Assembly: GCF_900090315.1 (NCBI RefSeq)
Contig: NZ_FMHZ01000002.1
Span: 6,914,501 to 6,978,500 of the forward strand
Origin: Micromonospora citrea
GTDB lineage: Bacteria > Actinomycetota > Actinomycetes > Mycobacteriales > Micromonosporaceae
Direction: 5' to 3'
DNA: 64,000 nt
Part shown: positions 24,321 to 33,574 of the stretch, one piece after another
Layout: each line of letters begins with the position of its first letter
How positions within the stretch are numbered: the stretch's first letter is position 1
The notes under the pieces: model-generated
Database searches by the model: none
Told to the model about the DNA's origin: nothing
The model's input: only the letters and a program-made list of their open reading frames with translations
Position numbers and translations under genes: made by a program

Positions 24321-24995
24321 TCAGTCGTCCCCGGCGTCGTGGGCCAGGAGCGCCAGCTGGACCCGGTTGGTCATGTCGAGGCGGGTCAGGGCGCTGGAGA
24401 TGTGCGCCTTGACGCTGCCGACCGACAGGAACAACCGGCTCGCGATGTCGGCGTTGGACAGACCCGCCGCGACGGCCAGGGCGACCTCCCGCTCCCGCTC
24501 GGTCAGCAGGGCGAACCGCTCCCGGGCCCGCCGCCGCCGCGCGTCGACCGGCGGGTCCCCGCCCGTGGCGACCCGGTCCATCAGGGCGCGCGCGACAGTC
24601 GGGGAGAGCACGGGCTCGCCGGCTGCGGCCCGCTGGACGGCGTCCACGATCCGCTCCGGCGGGGTGTGCTTGGTCAGGAATCCGGCCGCCCCGGCCCGCA
24701 GCGCGTCGACCACTGTGGCGTCGGCGTCGAAGGTGGTCAACACGATGACGGCGGGGCGGTGGCCGGCGCGGTTGGTGATGCCCCGGGTCGCGGCGATGCC
24801 GTCCAGCAGCGGCATGCGGACGTCCATCAGGACGACGTCCGGCCGCAGCCGGGTCACCGCGTCGGCCACGTCCGCCCCGTCGGCCGCCTCGCCGACCACC
24901 ACCAGTTCCGGGGCGCCGCCGAGCATCAGCCGCAGCCCGGTGCGGACCAGTGCGTCGTCGTCGACGAGCAGGACACGGATCGGGTCCGACGTCAC
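24321..24995 (-). CDS. NarL/FixJ-type response regulator
   Basis: A 224-residue response regulator. The receiver (RVLLVDDDALVRTGLRLML) has phospho-acceptor D58 (LMDVRMP), and the C-terminal LuxR helix-turn-helix reads LTEREREVALAVAAGLSNAD then VKAHISSALTRL. The GTG start overlaps the stop of the histidine kinase gene by 4 bp. Target genes are unknown; the divergent PH-domain genes are candidates. Confidence 0.92.
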   Translation of the reverse strand: MTSDPIRVLLVDDDALVRTGLRLMLGGAPELVVVGEAADGADVADAVTRLRPDVVLMDVRMPLLDGIAATRGITNRAGHRPAVIVLTTFDADATVVDALRAGAAGFLTKHTPPERIVDAVQRAAAGEPVLSPTVARALMDRVATGGDPPVDARRRRARERFALLTEREREVALAVAAGLSNADIASRLFLSVGSVKAHISSALTRLDMTNRVQLALLAHDAGDD

Positions 24996-26251
24996 GCCGG
25001 CCAGGATAGCCGGACGGCGAGCCGGAACGACCCGTCGGCGACGCCGTGCTCGATGGTGCCGCCGTCGACGGCGACCCGCTCGGCGAGACCGGCCAGGCCC
25101 GCCCCGGTGCCGGGAGGGTCGTCGGCGGGTACGCCCGGCAAAGGGTTGACGACCGTGGCGACGACGCCGGCGTGCGGCGCGGCGTCCACCCGCACGGTGA
25201 CCCGCGCGCCCGGCGCGTGCTTGCGGGCGTTGGTCAGCCCCTCCTGGACGGTGCGGTAGACGGTGCGCTGCGTGGCCGGCCGCAGCGCCTCGGTCGCCCC
25301 CGGCGCGCACACCATCTCGAAGCTCACCCGCTGGCCCGCGGCACGGGCCTCGGTGACCAGCCGGGGGATGTCGGCGAGCCGGGGCTGCGGCACCACCCGA
25401 TCCTGCGCCTCGTCGTCGCCGGTGCGCAGCACCGCGAGCACCTCGCCCAGCTCGTCGAGTGCCCGCCCGGCCGCGTCCCGGATCACCTCGGCGGCCCGGC
25501 CGATCTCGGCGGCGTCCAGGGGGCGCCCGACCCCGGCCTCGGCCTGCGCCGTCCGGTACGCCAGGCCACCGGCGTGCACCGACAGCAGCGAGATGCGGTG
25601 CGCGAGCACGTCGTGCATCTCCCGGGCGATCCGTTCGCGTTCGCCTCGCCGGGCGTCGGCGAGGCGACGGCGGTGCTCCTGCCGCTCCCGCTCGGCGTCC
25701 CGCCACAGGCTGAGGATGAGCTGGCGACGGGCCCGGGTCGCCACGCCCCACCCGAGCGGCACCAGGTACATCATGCCGACGACCGCTACCGACAGCCCCA
25801 CGCCCGTCCCCGGCGTCGGGTGCAGCGCCCCGAAGGTGGCCGCCGGGGCGAGGTAGGCGGCGGTGACCAGGGTCGCGGGCAGCCGGTCGCGGCGTACCGC
25901 CACGTTCAGCACGGCGACCATCGTGGCGCCCACCGCGGTGCCGGCGACCAGCAGCGCCGGCACCAGGGCGACGGCGAGGGCCATCGGGAAGCGGCGTCGC
26001 CACCACAGGGCGAGGCAGGCGGCGGCGCCCACCCACGGGTCGACGGCGAGCATCCACGCGGGGATCGCGTCGGCGTAGTAGGGCGGGTAACCGTCCCACA
26101 CCGACAGGCCGACCAGCGCCGCCGCCCCGAACAGCAGCCCGTCCATCGTCCAGTCCCGTACCGTGCGTCGCCCGGCCGCGTCGCCGGCCAGTTCGCCGGG
26201 GAGCAGCCAGTCCGGCGAGGCGCGGCCGGCGCCGCGCGGGGGCGAGGTCAT
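24992..26251 (-). CDS. Sensor histidine kinase, NarX/DesK type
   Basis: A 419-residue kinase with several hydrophobic segments in residues 37-170, then the HisKA_3 dimerisation helix with H213 (REMHDVLAHRISLLSVHAGGL) and an HATPase region (RTVQEGLTNARKHAPGA as N-box, GAGLAGLAERV as G-box). ATG at 26251 is chosen because the open frame upstream is Arg/Pro-rich. It is cotranscribed with the response regulator and divergent from the PH-domain pair. Confidence 0.9.
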   Translation of the reverse strand: MTSPPRGAGRASPDWLLPGELAGDAAGRRTVRDWTMDGLLFGAAALVGLSVWDGYPPYYADAIPAWMLAVDPWVGAAACLALWWRRRFPMALAVALVPALLVAGTAVGATMVAVLNVAVRRDRLPATLVTAAYLAPAATFGALHPTPGTGVGLSVAVVGMMYLVPLGWGVATRARRQLILSLWRDAERERQEHRRRLADARRGERERIAREMHDVLAHRISLLSVHAGGLAYRTAQAEAGVGRPLDAAEIGRAAEVIRDAAGRALDELGEVLAVLRTGDDEAQDRVVPQPRLADIPRLVTEARAAGQRVSFEMVCAPGATEALRPATQRTVYRTVQEGLTNARKHAPGARVTVRVDAAPHAGVVATVVNPLPGVPADDPPGTGAGLAGLAERVAVDGGTIEHGVADGSFRLAVRLSWPA

Positions 26252-26376
26252 GTCGTGAGCGTAGGTGGGCGGGCGCGTCGCGGCCGGTGTCCGCCGGCCA
26301 TCAGTTCTGGCCGTCCGGCCAGGGATCTGGCCGTCCGGCAGGTGTTCCGGCCGCGGCGGGTCCGCACCATGAGCCG

Positions 26377-26874
26377 ATGGACGCATCGACGGTACGGTTG
26401 CGCCCGCCGCGCCACCGGGTGGCGCGGCGGGCCGTCGGTTGGTGGACGGCTCGCTCCCTGCTGGGGGCGGCCCCGGTGCTGGCCGGGCTCGGCGCGGCGT
26501 ACGCGCTGCTCGGGGCGGCCCGGCCGTGGCTGGGTCCGGCGCTGGTCGCCGTCGCGGCGCTCGCCGCCGGGCACGCGGCGGTGGTGCCCTCGTGGCGGTA
26601 CGCGGTGCACCGGTGGGAGACCACCACGACGGCGGTGTACGCGTCCTCGGGCTGGTTCGTGCGGGAGTGGCAGGTCGCCCCCCTGTCGCGGATCCAGACC
26701 GTGGACCGGGTGCGCGGCCCGTTGCAGCAGTTGTTCGGGCTGGCCACGGTGACCGTGACGACGGCCTCCGCGCACGGGGCGGTGCGGTTGGTCGGGTTGG
26801 ACGCCGACGTGGCCGCGCGCACCGCGGAGCAGCTCACCGCACTGGTACGGCGGACAGCCGGGGACGCGACGTGA
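26377..26874 (+). CDS. Bacterial PH-domain membrane protein (YdbS-like)
   Basis: A 165-residue protein with two hydrophobic helices (residues 30-70) followed by a bacterial PH domain (WRYAVHRWETTTTAVYASSGWFVREWQVAPLSRIQTVD, a DUF304 hallmark). It is coupled to the larger PH protein by a 4-bp overlap, as are ydbS and ydbT of Bacillus subtilis. In Bacillus the pair gives resistance to some bacteriocins; the role here is unknown. Confidence 0.85.
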   Translation: MDASTVRLRPPRHRVARRAVGWWTARSLLGAAPVLAGLGAAYALLGAARPWLGPALVAVAALAAGHAAVVPSWRYAVHRWETTTTAVYASSGWFVREWQVAPLSRIQTVDRVRGPLQQLFGLATVTVTTASAHGAVRLVGLDADVAARTAEQLTALVRRTAGDAT

Positions 26875-28589
26875 CGGGTCCGCCGTGGCGCCGGCTCGAC
26901 GGGCGCGTGGTGTGGGTCGACGCGGTGCGCAGCCTGCTGGCGCTCGCGCCGACCGGCCTGGCGGTGACGGTGTTCCAGGTCGAGGCCCGGTTCTCGGCCC
27001 TGTGGCCGGTGCTCACCGTCGCGGTCGTCGGGGTGGCCGGCGCCGTGCGGGACCTGCTGCGGTGGCTGAAGACGCGCTACCGGATCACGGAGGATCGGGT
27101 GGAGCTGCGCGCGGGGCTGCTGTTGCGCAGGCACCGGTCGGTGCGGCGGGACCGGATCCGCAGCGTCGAGGCGACGGCGCTGTTGCGGCACCGGTTGGCG
27201 GGGCTGCGGGTGGTGACGGTCGGGGCGGGCCTGCCCGGCACGGGCGGGGAGGCGGCGCTGCGGCTGGACGCGGTGTCCGTCGCCACGGCCGAGCGGCTGC
27301 GCCGGGACCTGCTGCGCCGCGCGGCCGACGCGAGCACCGACGGCGGGTTCGCGGCCGACGGCGCGACCACCCACGGCGGGTTCGCGGCCAGTGGCGCGGC
27401 CACCCGCGGGCAGCAGGCCCCGACCGCCGACAGCGACCCGTCGGGGGCGGACACGGCTCCCGGCGGGTCGGAGCCGCCGGCACCGGACCGGGCCGTCGTC
27501 CTGGCGCGGATCCGCTGGTCGTGGATCGTGCACAACGTCGTCAACTTCTGGTCCTTCGTGATGGCGGCCGGTCTGCTGTGGGGCGCCTACTGGACGGCCG
27601 AGTCGTTCGGCGTCGACGTCGTCGAAACCGCCGCCGGCTGGGTGGACTGGCACGCGATGGGGGCCGGTCGTGCCATCGCGCTCGGGGTCGCCGCGGCGGG
27701 ACTGCTCGGCGTCGCCGGCATGGCGGTCGCCTTCGTCGCCGAATACTGGGACTTCCGGCTGCTGCGGGTGCCCGTCCCCGGCGGCAGCGTGCTGCGTACC
27801 AGGCACGGGCTGTTCAAGACCCGGGAGATCGACCGGGACGACGGTCGGCTGCGCGGGGTGCGGATCTCCGAGCCGGTGCTGTGGCGGTGGATGGGCACGG
27901 CCGACACGGACGTCGTCACCACCGGCCTGACGGTGTGGAGCATGACGCCCGCGACCACCGTCCTGCCACGCGGTCCGGTGCGGGTCGCCCGCGCCGTGGC
28001 GGGCGCGGTGCTCGAGGCCGACCCGAACCCGTTCGCGGCGTCGCTGCGCCCCCACCCGCGGGCCGCGCTGCGCCGACGCGCCGGCTGGGCGCTGCTGGCC
28101 GTGGCGCTGGGCGCCGGTGCGCTGGCCGTGCTGGACGCGCTGCTCGGCCCGTCCCGGCTCTGGCCGGCGGGCCTGGCGGCGGTACCGCTCGCGCCGGTGG
28201 CCGCCGTGGTGGCGTACCGGGCACTGGGCCACACGGTGACCGGCGGTTACCTGGTCGTGCGCTCGGGGCTGGTCAGCCGGTCGACGGTGGCGCTGCGGGG
28301 GCCGGCGGTCATCGGCTGGCGGGTGCGCCAGAGCGTGCTGCAGCGGCGGCTCGGCCTGGCCACCCTCACCGCGACCACCGCCGCCGGGCGCGGCCGGTAC
28401 GCCGCGGTCGACATGACCGCCGCCGACGTGACCGACCTGGCCGAGCGGGCCCGACCCGGCCTCCTCGCCCCGTTCGTCCTAGGCGCACCGACCGGCGGCC
28501 CTCCGGTCGTCGGTTCGGCGGGCGACGGACGGTCGACTGCCCGGAAGTACCTAAGCACGTCAGATTCCCCGGCGTCCCCGTCTCCCTAA
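26871..28589 (+). CDS. Multi-PH-domain membrane protein (YdbT-like)
   Basis: A 572-residue membrane protein with at least two, probably three, DUF304 PH domains (YRITEDRVELRAGLLLRRHRSV near 65; LLRVPVPGGSVLRTRHGLFKTREI near 300; GGYLVVRSGLVSRSTVALRG near 465), each next to hydrophobic helices. Residues 150-205 are an Ala/Gly/Ser/Thr-rich linker with a 12-residue near-repeat (DGGFAADGATTH, HGGFAASGAATR). GTG at 26871 overlaps the stop of the YdbS-like gene. The long low-complexity linker is unusual for the family. Confidence 0.85.
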   Translation: MTGPPWRRLDGRVVWVDAVRSLLALAPTGLAVTVFQVEARFSALWPVLTVAVVGVAGAVRDLLRWLKTRYRITEDRVELRAGLLLRRHRSVRRDRIRSVEATALLRHRLAGLRVVTVGAGLPGTGGEAALRLDAVSVATAERLRRDLLRRAADASTDGGFAADGATTHGGFAASGAATRGQQAPTADSDPSGADTAPGGSEPPAPDRAVVLARIRWSWIVHNVVNFWSFVMAAGLLWGAYWTAESFGVDVVETAAGWVDWHAMGAGRAIALGVAAAGLLGVAGMAVAFVAEYWDFRLLRVPVPGGSVLRTRHGLFKTREIDRDDGRLRGVRISEPVLWRWMGTADTDVVTTGLTVWSMTPATTVLPRGPVRVARAVAGAVLEADPNPFAASLRPHPRAALRRRAGWALLAVALGAGALAVLDALLGPSRLWPAGLAAVPLAPVAAVVAYRALGHTVTGGYLVVRSGLVSRSTVALRGPAVIGWRVRQSVLQRRLGLATLTATTAAGRGRYAAVDMTAADVTDLAERARPGLLAPFVLGAPTGGPPVVGSAGDGRSTARKYLSTSDSPASPSP

Positions 28590-28629
28590 CGTGGTGGTCA
28601 CAGCAGGCACGACCACCGAGGAGAACGTC

Positions 28630-28998
28630 ATGAGCGACACCAACGAGCTGGTCCAGCGCTACATCGCCGCGTGGAACGAGACCGACGCGGACGCGCGCCG
28701 GGCCGTCCTGGCGGAGGTCTTCGCCGAGGACGCGACGTACACGGACCCGCTGGTGTCCGTGCGGGGCAGGGACGGGCTCGACGCCACCATCGCGGCGGTC
28801 CAGGGGCAGTTCGGCGGGCTGGTCTTCAGCCTCGGCGGCGCCGTGGACGCCCACCACGACGTCGCGCGCTTCACCTGGCACCTGGGGCCCGAGGGCGCCG
28901 AGCCGATCGTCGTCGGCTTCGACGTCGCCGTGATCGGCGCCGACGGGCGGATCAGCCAGGTCCTCGGCTTCCTCGACAAGGTGCCGGCCGGAGTCTGA
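28630..28998 (+). CDS. SnoaL/NTF2-like protein
   Basis: A 122-residue cone-shaped alpha/beta barrel of the NTF2/SnoaL-like group (YIAAWNETDADARRAVLAEVFAEDATYTDP). Such proteins are small enzymes or binding proteins; no catalytic signature is clear. ATG at 28630 follows GAGGAGAAC. It stands in the same direction as the DUF1330 gene, 67 bp on. Confidence 0.8.
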   Translation: MSDTNELVQRYIAAWNETDADARRAVLAEVFAEDATYTDPLVSVRGRDGLDATIAAVQGQFGGLVFSLGGAVDAHHDVARFTWHLGPEGAEPIVVGFDVAVIGADGRISQVLGFLDKVPAGV

Positions 28999-29065
28999 GC
29001 ACACCCGACGGGGCGGGGCGGCCTGCCGGTCCGCCCTGATCGTCCAGACAACCACAGGAGGAACC

Positions 29066-29425
29066 ATGACCGCGTACGTGATCGCGCACCTTCGTGACCC
29101 CGAGGAGATGCACCCGGAGGTGCTGGAGTACATGGAGCGGATCCAGTCGACGATGGACCCGTACTCCGGCCGCTTCGTCGTGCACGGCGGACCGGTCGAC
29201 GTCCGCGAGGGCACGTGGCCCGGCAGCGTCATCATGCTCGAGTTCCCGTTGCGGCAGTCCGCCCGGGACTGGTACGAGTCGGCCGCATACCAGGCGATCC
29301 TGCCGCTGCGGGCGGACCACCTGGAGGGCGAGGTCGTCATCGTCGAGGGCGTCGGGCCCGACCACGACTCGGCCGCGATGGCCGCCGAGCTCAGGAAGAG
29401 CCTCGGTCAGCCGGCGACGTCGTAG
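29066..29425 (+). CDS. DUF1330 family protein
   Basis: A 119-residue ferredoxin-like-fold protein of the DUF1330 family (AYVIAHLRDPEEMHPEVLEYME, then GPVDVREGTWPGSVIMLEFP and YESAAYQAILPLR). The family is of unknown function. A good AGGAGG precedes the ATG. Its last 19 bp overlap the end of the convergent cupin gene. Confidence 0.85.
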   Translation: MTAYVIAHLRDPEEMHPEVLEYMERIQSTMDPYSGRFVVHGGPVDVREGTWPGSVIMLEFPLRQSARDWYESAAYQAILPLRADHLEGEVVIVEGVGPDHDSAAMAAELRKSLGQPATS

Positions 29426-29748
29426 TTGAAGCCGAAGGCGCGCACACCGGTCCGCGTACGGGGCCGGTGGCTCGTCTTCGGGCCGAAGGCGACATAGCTG
29501 CCCGGGCCGTGGGTGCGGTCGCCCTCGACGATCTCGCCGCGCACGACGAAGTACGCCTCGCCGTAGGTCTCGTGGACGTCGAGGTCCGGCCACTCGGCGC
29601 CCGGGGCGAGGTCGATCACCCACGTCCGGATCCCCGGCATGCCCGGCAGCGCCCGTACGTGCACACCTGGTCCCAGCTCGACCGGCGGGATCGCGTCGAC
29701 GTCAACGGCGAGGGTCTGCCCCGGCGACACCTGGTCGGAAGTGGTCAT
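29407..29748 (-). CDS. Cupin-domain protein
   Basis: A 113-residue single cupin. The metal-binding motif regions are degenerate: 'LDVHETYGEAYFVVRGE' gives one His and two Glu, and 'GPGSYVAFGPKTSHRPRT' gives a later His. It may bind metal or a small ligand. The end overlaps the DUF1330 gene on the other strand, and the gene lies 12 bp downstream of nothing but the LuxR gene's 3' end, with the same direction. Confidence 0.75.
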   Translation of the reverse strand: MTTSDQVSPGQTLAVDVDAIPPVELGPGVHVRALPGMPGIRTWVIDLAPGAEWPDLDVHETYGEAYFVVRGEIVEGDRTHGPGSYVAFGPKTSHRPRTRTGVRAFGFNYDVAG

Positions 29749-29760
29749 CGGGACACCATC

Positions 29761-32499
29761 TCACAGCCCCAGCCGGGCGGCGACTTCCCTCAGCTCGCCC
29801 CGGGAGGCGACGCCGAGCTTGGGGTAGGCCTTGTAGAGGTGGTAGCCGACCGTCCGGTGGCTGAGGAAGAGCTGGGCGGCGATGTCGCGGTTGGACAGCC
29901 CGCGTGCGGCGAGGCGGGCGATCTGCAGCTCCTGCGGGGTCAGGCCGGCGGGCGCGCCCCCGCCGGGCCGGGGACCCTGCTCCTGGACGCCGGCAGCGGT
30001 CAGCTCGCCGCGGGTGCGTTCGGCCCACGGCCGCATGCCGAGCCGGTCGAAGACCTCCAGGGCGTCGGTCAGCGGCCCGCGCGCCTCGGCCTTGCGCCGG
30101 GCCCGGCGTAGCCACTCGCCGTAGAGCAGCGCGGTCCGGGCGTACTCCACCGCGCGGCCGTCCTGGTCGTGCAGTTCGAGCGCAGCCGTGTAGAACGCCT
30201 CGGCCTGGTCGTCGTCGGCGAGCAGCCCGCGGCAGCGCAGCACCAGCGCGTCGGCCCACGGCTGCCGGACCGACCCGGCCCACCGCCGCAGGCGCGCCAG
30301 CGGCTCGGCGGACCGCTGCGGCGCGCCCACCCGTACGGCCGCCTCCACCAGGTCGGGAACGGAACGGGTGGCGCAGATGTGGTGGCGCATCGGTTCGCGG
30401 GTGAGGCGCTCGAAACGGGCGAGCGCGGCCTCGGCGCGGCCGAGGCCGAGGTCGAGCAGCCCGAGCGACCAGTGCGCCCAGGGCGCGCCGGGGGAGACGG
30501 CCCCGACGGTGGCCGCCGCCAGCCCTTCCTCCGCGTTGCGCCGGCAACCCGCCTCGTCCCCCCTGACTGCGTCGAGGTGGGCGAGCACGCTGCTGAACTG
30601 GCTGACCCACTGCTGCTGGCCGGTGTCGCGGGCGAGTCCCAGGGCCTCGGTCGCCGTGCCGAGGGCGTCCAGGTGCCGGCCGGTGAACACCTCGCCCTCG
30701 GCCATGAAGAAGAGCACCGTCGGCAGCCGCCCGACGCCACCCCGGGCACGGTGCTCGGCGGCGAGCGCGCTCGCCAGGTCGTACGCGTCGGCGTCCTGCC
30801 CCAACGCGAGGGCCGCTCCGCAGAGGATCAGCAAGGCCTGGTCGGGAGCCCCGCCGCGCCGCCGGACCGCCGCGAGGGTGTCACCCAGTGCCGGTGGCCG
30901 CCCGTCCCGGCCCGGGTCGAGGTGGGCGAGGTAGGGCCCGAGCGGCGCGAGCGGGTCCGTGTCGTCCAACGGCAGCGCGGCCAGCCGGCCCAGCGTCGCC
31001 GCGACCTGCCGTTCCCCCAGATACCAGGAGGTGTGCAGGGCCTGCATCAGCAACCCGGCGGCCTGTCCCGCGTCGGTGTCGCGCACCCGCTCGGCGCCGT
31101 CGAGCAGCGACCGGTGGGCGGCGGAGTAGGAGCCCTGCCAGAAGTCCGCGAGCGCCCGCACCCCGGCGATGCGGGCCCGCACCGCCGGGGCGTCGTCGAG
31201 TCGCCGGGCGGCCCGGTCCCCGAGGGTCCTGGCACGATCCAGGTCGCCCGCCTCCAGCGCCGCCTCCGCCGCCAGGGCCTCGCGGCGGGCCCGGGCGGCG
31301 GGGTCGACGCTCAGGCGGGCGGCCCGCTCGTACGCCGCCGCGGCCGCCTCGTGTCCGTTGCGTTCGCGGGCCCGCGCGGCGGTGCGCTCCAGCGCGGCGG
31401 CGGCCTCCTCGTCGGCTCCGGTGGCGGCGGCGGCCAGGTGCCAGGCCCGCCGGTCGGCCTGCTCGGGCGAGGCGAGGGCGGCGGCGAGCGCGCGGTGGAC
31501 GGCGAGGCGTTGCCCGAGGGGCGCCCGCTGGTAGACGACGGCGCGGATCAACGGATGGCGGAAGCGGATCGTGGTGCCGTCGGCGTCGCCGCGCCGCACC
31601 AGGCCGGCCCGCTCGGCGGGGGAGAGGTCCTCGACGGCCGCCCCCAGCGCGGCGCCGGCGCTCAGGATCACGGCCAGTTCGCCGGCCTCGTCGGCCGCGG
31701 CCGCCAGGAGCAGGCTCTGGCAGGCCTCCGGCAGGCGGCTGACCTGGCCGTGGAAGGCCAGTTGCAGGCGGCTGGTCAGGGGCAGCGCCCCCGGCGAGAA
31801 CGCCACGCCCCCTTCGGCGGCCAGGGCGACGGGCAGCTCCAGCAGGGCCAGCGGGTTGCCGCCGGCCTCGGCGAGCAGCCGGTAGCGCACGGCGGGCGCG
31901 AGCGGATGCCGGTCGAGCAGGGCGGCGGCCGCCTCGGGGGCGAGCCCGCGCAGGCGCAGTTCCGGAAGGCCCTGGGTGGGGAAGGACCCCTCGCCGTCCC
32001 GGGCGGCGAAGATCATCACCACGCCCTCGGCGTGCAGGCGACGGGCGGCGAACAGCAGCGCGTCGCGTGAGGCCCGGTCGAGCCACTGCGCGTCGTCGAC
32101 GAGGCACAGCAGCCCCGCCTCGTCGGCGTGCTCGGCCAGCAGGGAGAGCACCGCCAACCCGACCAGCATCGGCTCGGAGCCGGCTGCGGGCCCGAGCCCG
32201 AAGGCCGCCTCCAGGGCCGCGCGCTGCGGGTCGGGCAGCGCGGCGAGGCAGCCGAGCGCCGGACGCAGCAACAACTGCAGCCCGGAGAAGGGCAGCTCCG
32301 CCTCGGACTCGACCCCCGTACCGCGCAGCAGCCGCATGTCCCCCGCCGCCGCGGCGGCGTGGTCGAGCAACGCCGTCTTGCCGATGCCCGGCTCGCCACG
32401 CAGCACCAGCGTCGCGCTGGTGCCCGCCCGGGCCGCCGCCAGCAGCCCGGTGATCGCGTCCTGTTCGGTCTGTCTCCCGTGCAGCTCCCCCGCGCCCAT
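29761..32499 (-). CDS. Large LuxR-family ATPase regulator (LAL/MalT-like)
   Basis: A 912-residue STAND-type regulator. A Walker A (RGEPGIGKTALL) lies near residue 35 and a Walker B (LLCLVDDAQWLD) near 135. A long tetratricopeptide-like helical region follows, then a C-terminal LuxR helix-turn-helix (LTPQELQIARLAARGLSNRD, HRTVGYHLYKAYPKLGV). LAL proteins activate antibiotic and sugar genes in actinomycetes. ATG at 32499 is chosen; the open frame continues antisense into the GlxA gene but is not coding. It is divergent from that regulator. Confidence 0.9.
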   Translation of the reverse strand: MGAGELHGRQTEQDAITGLLAAARAGTSATLVLRGEPGIGKTALLDHAAAAAGDMRLLRGTGVESEAELPFSGLQLLLRPALGCLAALPDPQRAALEAAFGLGPAAGSEPMLVGLAVLSLLAEHADEAGLLCLVDDAQWLDRASRDALLFAARRLHAEGVVMIFAARDGEGSFPTQGLPELRLRGLAPEAAAALLDRHPLAPAVRYRLLAEAGGNPLALLELPVALAAEGGVAFSPGALPLTSRLQLAFHGQVSRLPEACQSLLLAAAADEAGELAVILSAGAALGAAVEDLSPAERAGLVRRGDADGTTIRFRHPLIRAVVYQRAPLGQRLAVHRALAAALASPEQADRRAWHLAAAATGADEEAAAALERTAARARERNGHEAAAAAYERAARLSVDPAARARREALAAEAALEAGDLDRARTLGDRAARRLDDAPAVRARIAGVRALADFWQGSYSAAHRSLLDGAERVRDTDAGQAAGLLMQALHTSWYLGERQVAATLGRLAALPLDDTDPLAPLGPYLAHLDPGRDGRPPALGDTLAAVRRRGGAPDQALLILCGAALALGQDADAYDLASALAAEHRARGGVGRLPTVLFFMAEGEVFTGRHLDALGTATEALGLARDTGQQQWVSQFSSVLAHLDAVRGDEAGCRRNAEEGLAAATVGAVSPGAPWAHWSLGLLDLGLGRAEAALARFERLTREPMRHHICATRSVPDLVEAAVRVGAPQRSAEPLARLRRWAGSVRQPWADALVLRCRGLLADDDQAEAFYTAALELHDQDGRAVEYARTALLYGEWLRRARRKAEARGPLTDALEVFDRLGMRPWAERTRGELTAAGVQEQGPRPGGGAPAGLTPQELQIARLAARGLSNRDIAAQLFLSHRTVGYHLYKAYPKLGVASRGELREVAARLGL

Positions 32500-32601
32500 G
32501 ATCCCATCCTGGCACTGGGCCTGGAGCGCGCGATCCGGCCCAGTCGCCGGCGGACCGACCGTGACGGTGTCCGGAACGACACGCCCCATACAATCCCCGA
32601 C

Positions 32602-33549
32602 GTGAGTCCCGCCCCACGCTCCGTCGCCGTCGTCGCCACCGACGGGATGCTGCACTTCGAGCTGGCCGTGGCCTACGAGGTCTTCGGCTCCGCCCCGGCC
32701 GCGCTGCCAGGCCCCTGGTACGACGTCCGGGTGTGCGGCACGCACGCCGTGCGGGTCGGCCGTTTCCTGCTGGAGCCGGACTGCGGGCTCGACGGGCTGG
32801 CCGACGTCGACACCGTGATCGTGCCCGCCCTGGCCGACGTCGACGTGGATCCGCCGGCCGACCTGGTCGAGGCGGTGCGCGCGGCGCACGAGTCGGGCGC
32901 CCGGGTGGTCTCGCTGTGCACGGGCGCGTTCGTGCTCGCCGCAGCGGGCCTGCTGGACGGGCTGCGGGCCACCACGCACTGGGCCCACGCCGAGGACCTC
33001 GCCGCACGCCATCCCCGGGTGACGGTGGACCCGGACGTGCTCTACGTCGACAACGGCAGCGTGCTCACCTCCGCGGGCAAGGCCGCGGCGATGGACCTGT
33101 GCCTGCACCTGGTCCGCCGCGACCACGGCTCGGCCGTCGCCAACGCGTTCGCCCGCCGCCTGGTGGTGCCGCCCCACCGGGCCGGCGGCCAGGCCCAGTT
33201 CGTCACCACGCCGGTGCCCGCCGAGGACGGCCACCCCCTGGCCGAGCTGCTGCCGTGGGTGATGCGGCGGCTGGACCAGCCGCTCACGGTGGAGGACCTG
33301 GCGCGTCAGGCGAACATGAGCTCGCGCCACCTCGCCCGCCACTTCCGCTCGGTGACCGGCACCACCCCGCTGCAGTGGGTGCTGACGCAGCGGATTCGCC
33401 GCGCGCAGGAGCTGCTGGAGGCCACGGACGACAGCGTGGACACCATCGCGTCGGCGGCGGGGATGGGCACGGCCACGACGCTGCGCCGCCACTTCCACCG
33501 CACCGTCGGCGTGCCGCCGGACGCCTACCGCCGCGCCTTCCGCGCGTGA
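32602..33549 (+). CDS. GlxA-type regulator: DJ-1/PfpI domain plus AraC helix-turn-helix
   Basis: A 315-residue regulator. Residues 1-180 are a DJ-1/PfpI domain with a cysteine at the nucleophile elbow (VSLCTGAFVLAAAGLL), and the C-terminal 100 residues are an AraC DNA-binding domain (LTVEDLARQANMSSRHLARHF). GTG at 32602 has TACAAT ending 7 nt upstream, a consensus-like -10 for a leaderless transcript. Ligand unknown. It is divergent from the LAL regulator. Confidence 0.9.
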   Translation: MSPAPRSVAVVATDGMLHFELAVAYEVFGSAPAALPGPWYDVRVCGTHAVRVGRFLLEPDCGLDGLADVDTVIVPALADVDVDPPADLVEAVRAAHESGARVVSLCTGAFVLAAAGLLDGLRATTHWAHAEDLAARHPRVTVDPDVLYVDNGSVLTSAGKAAAMDLCLHLVRRDHGSAVANAFARRLVVPPHRAGGQAQFVTTPVPAEDGHPLAELLPWVMRRLDQPLTVEDLARQANMSSRHLARHFRSVTGTTPLQWVLTQRIRRAQELLEATDDSVDTIASAAGMGTATTLRRHFHRTVGVPPDAYRRAFRA

Positions 33550-33574
33550 GGACGACCGCTGCCGCCGCCCCTGC

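Noticed and set aside
29761..33498. LAL regulator extended to 1245 residues
   Set aside because: The extra N-terminus is antisense to the GlxA-type gene; the start at 32499 fits the family N-terminus.
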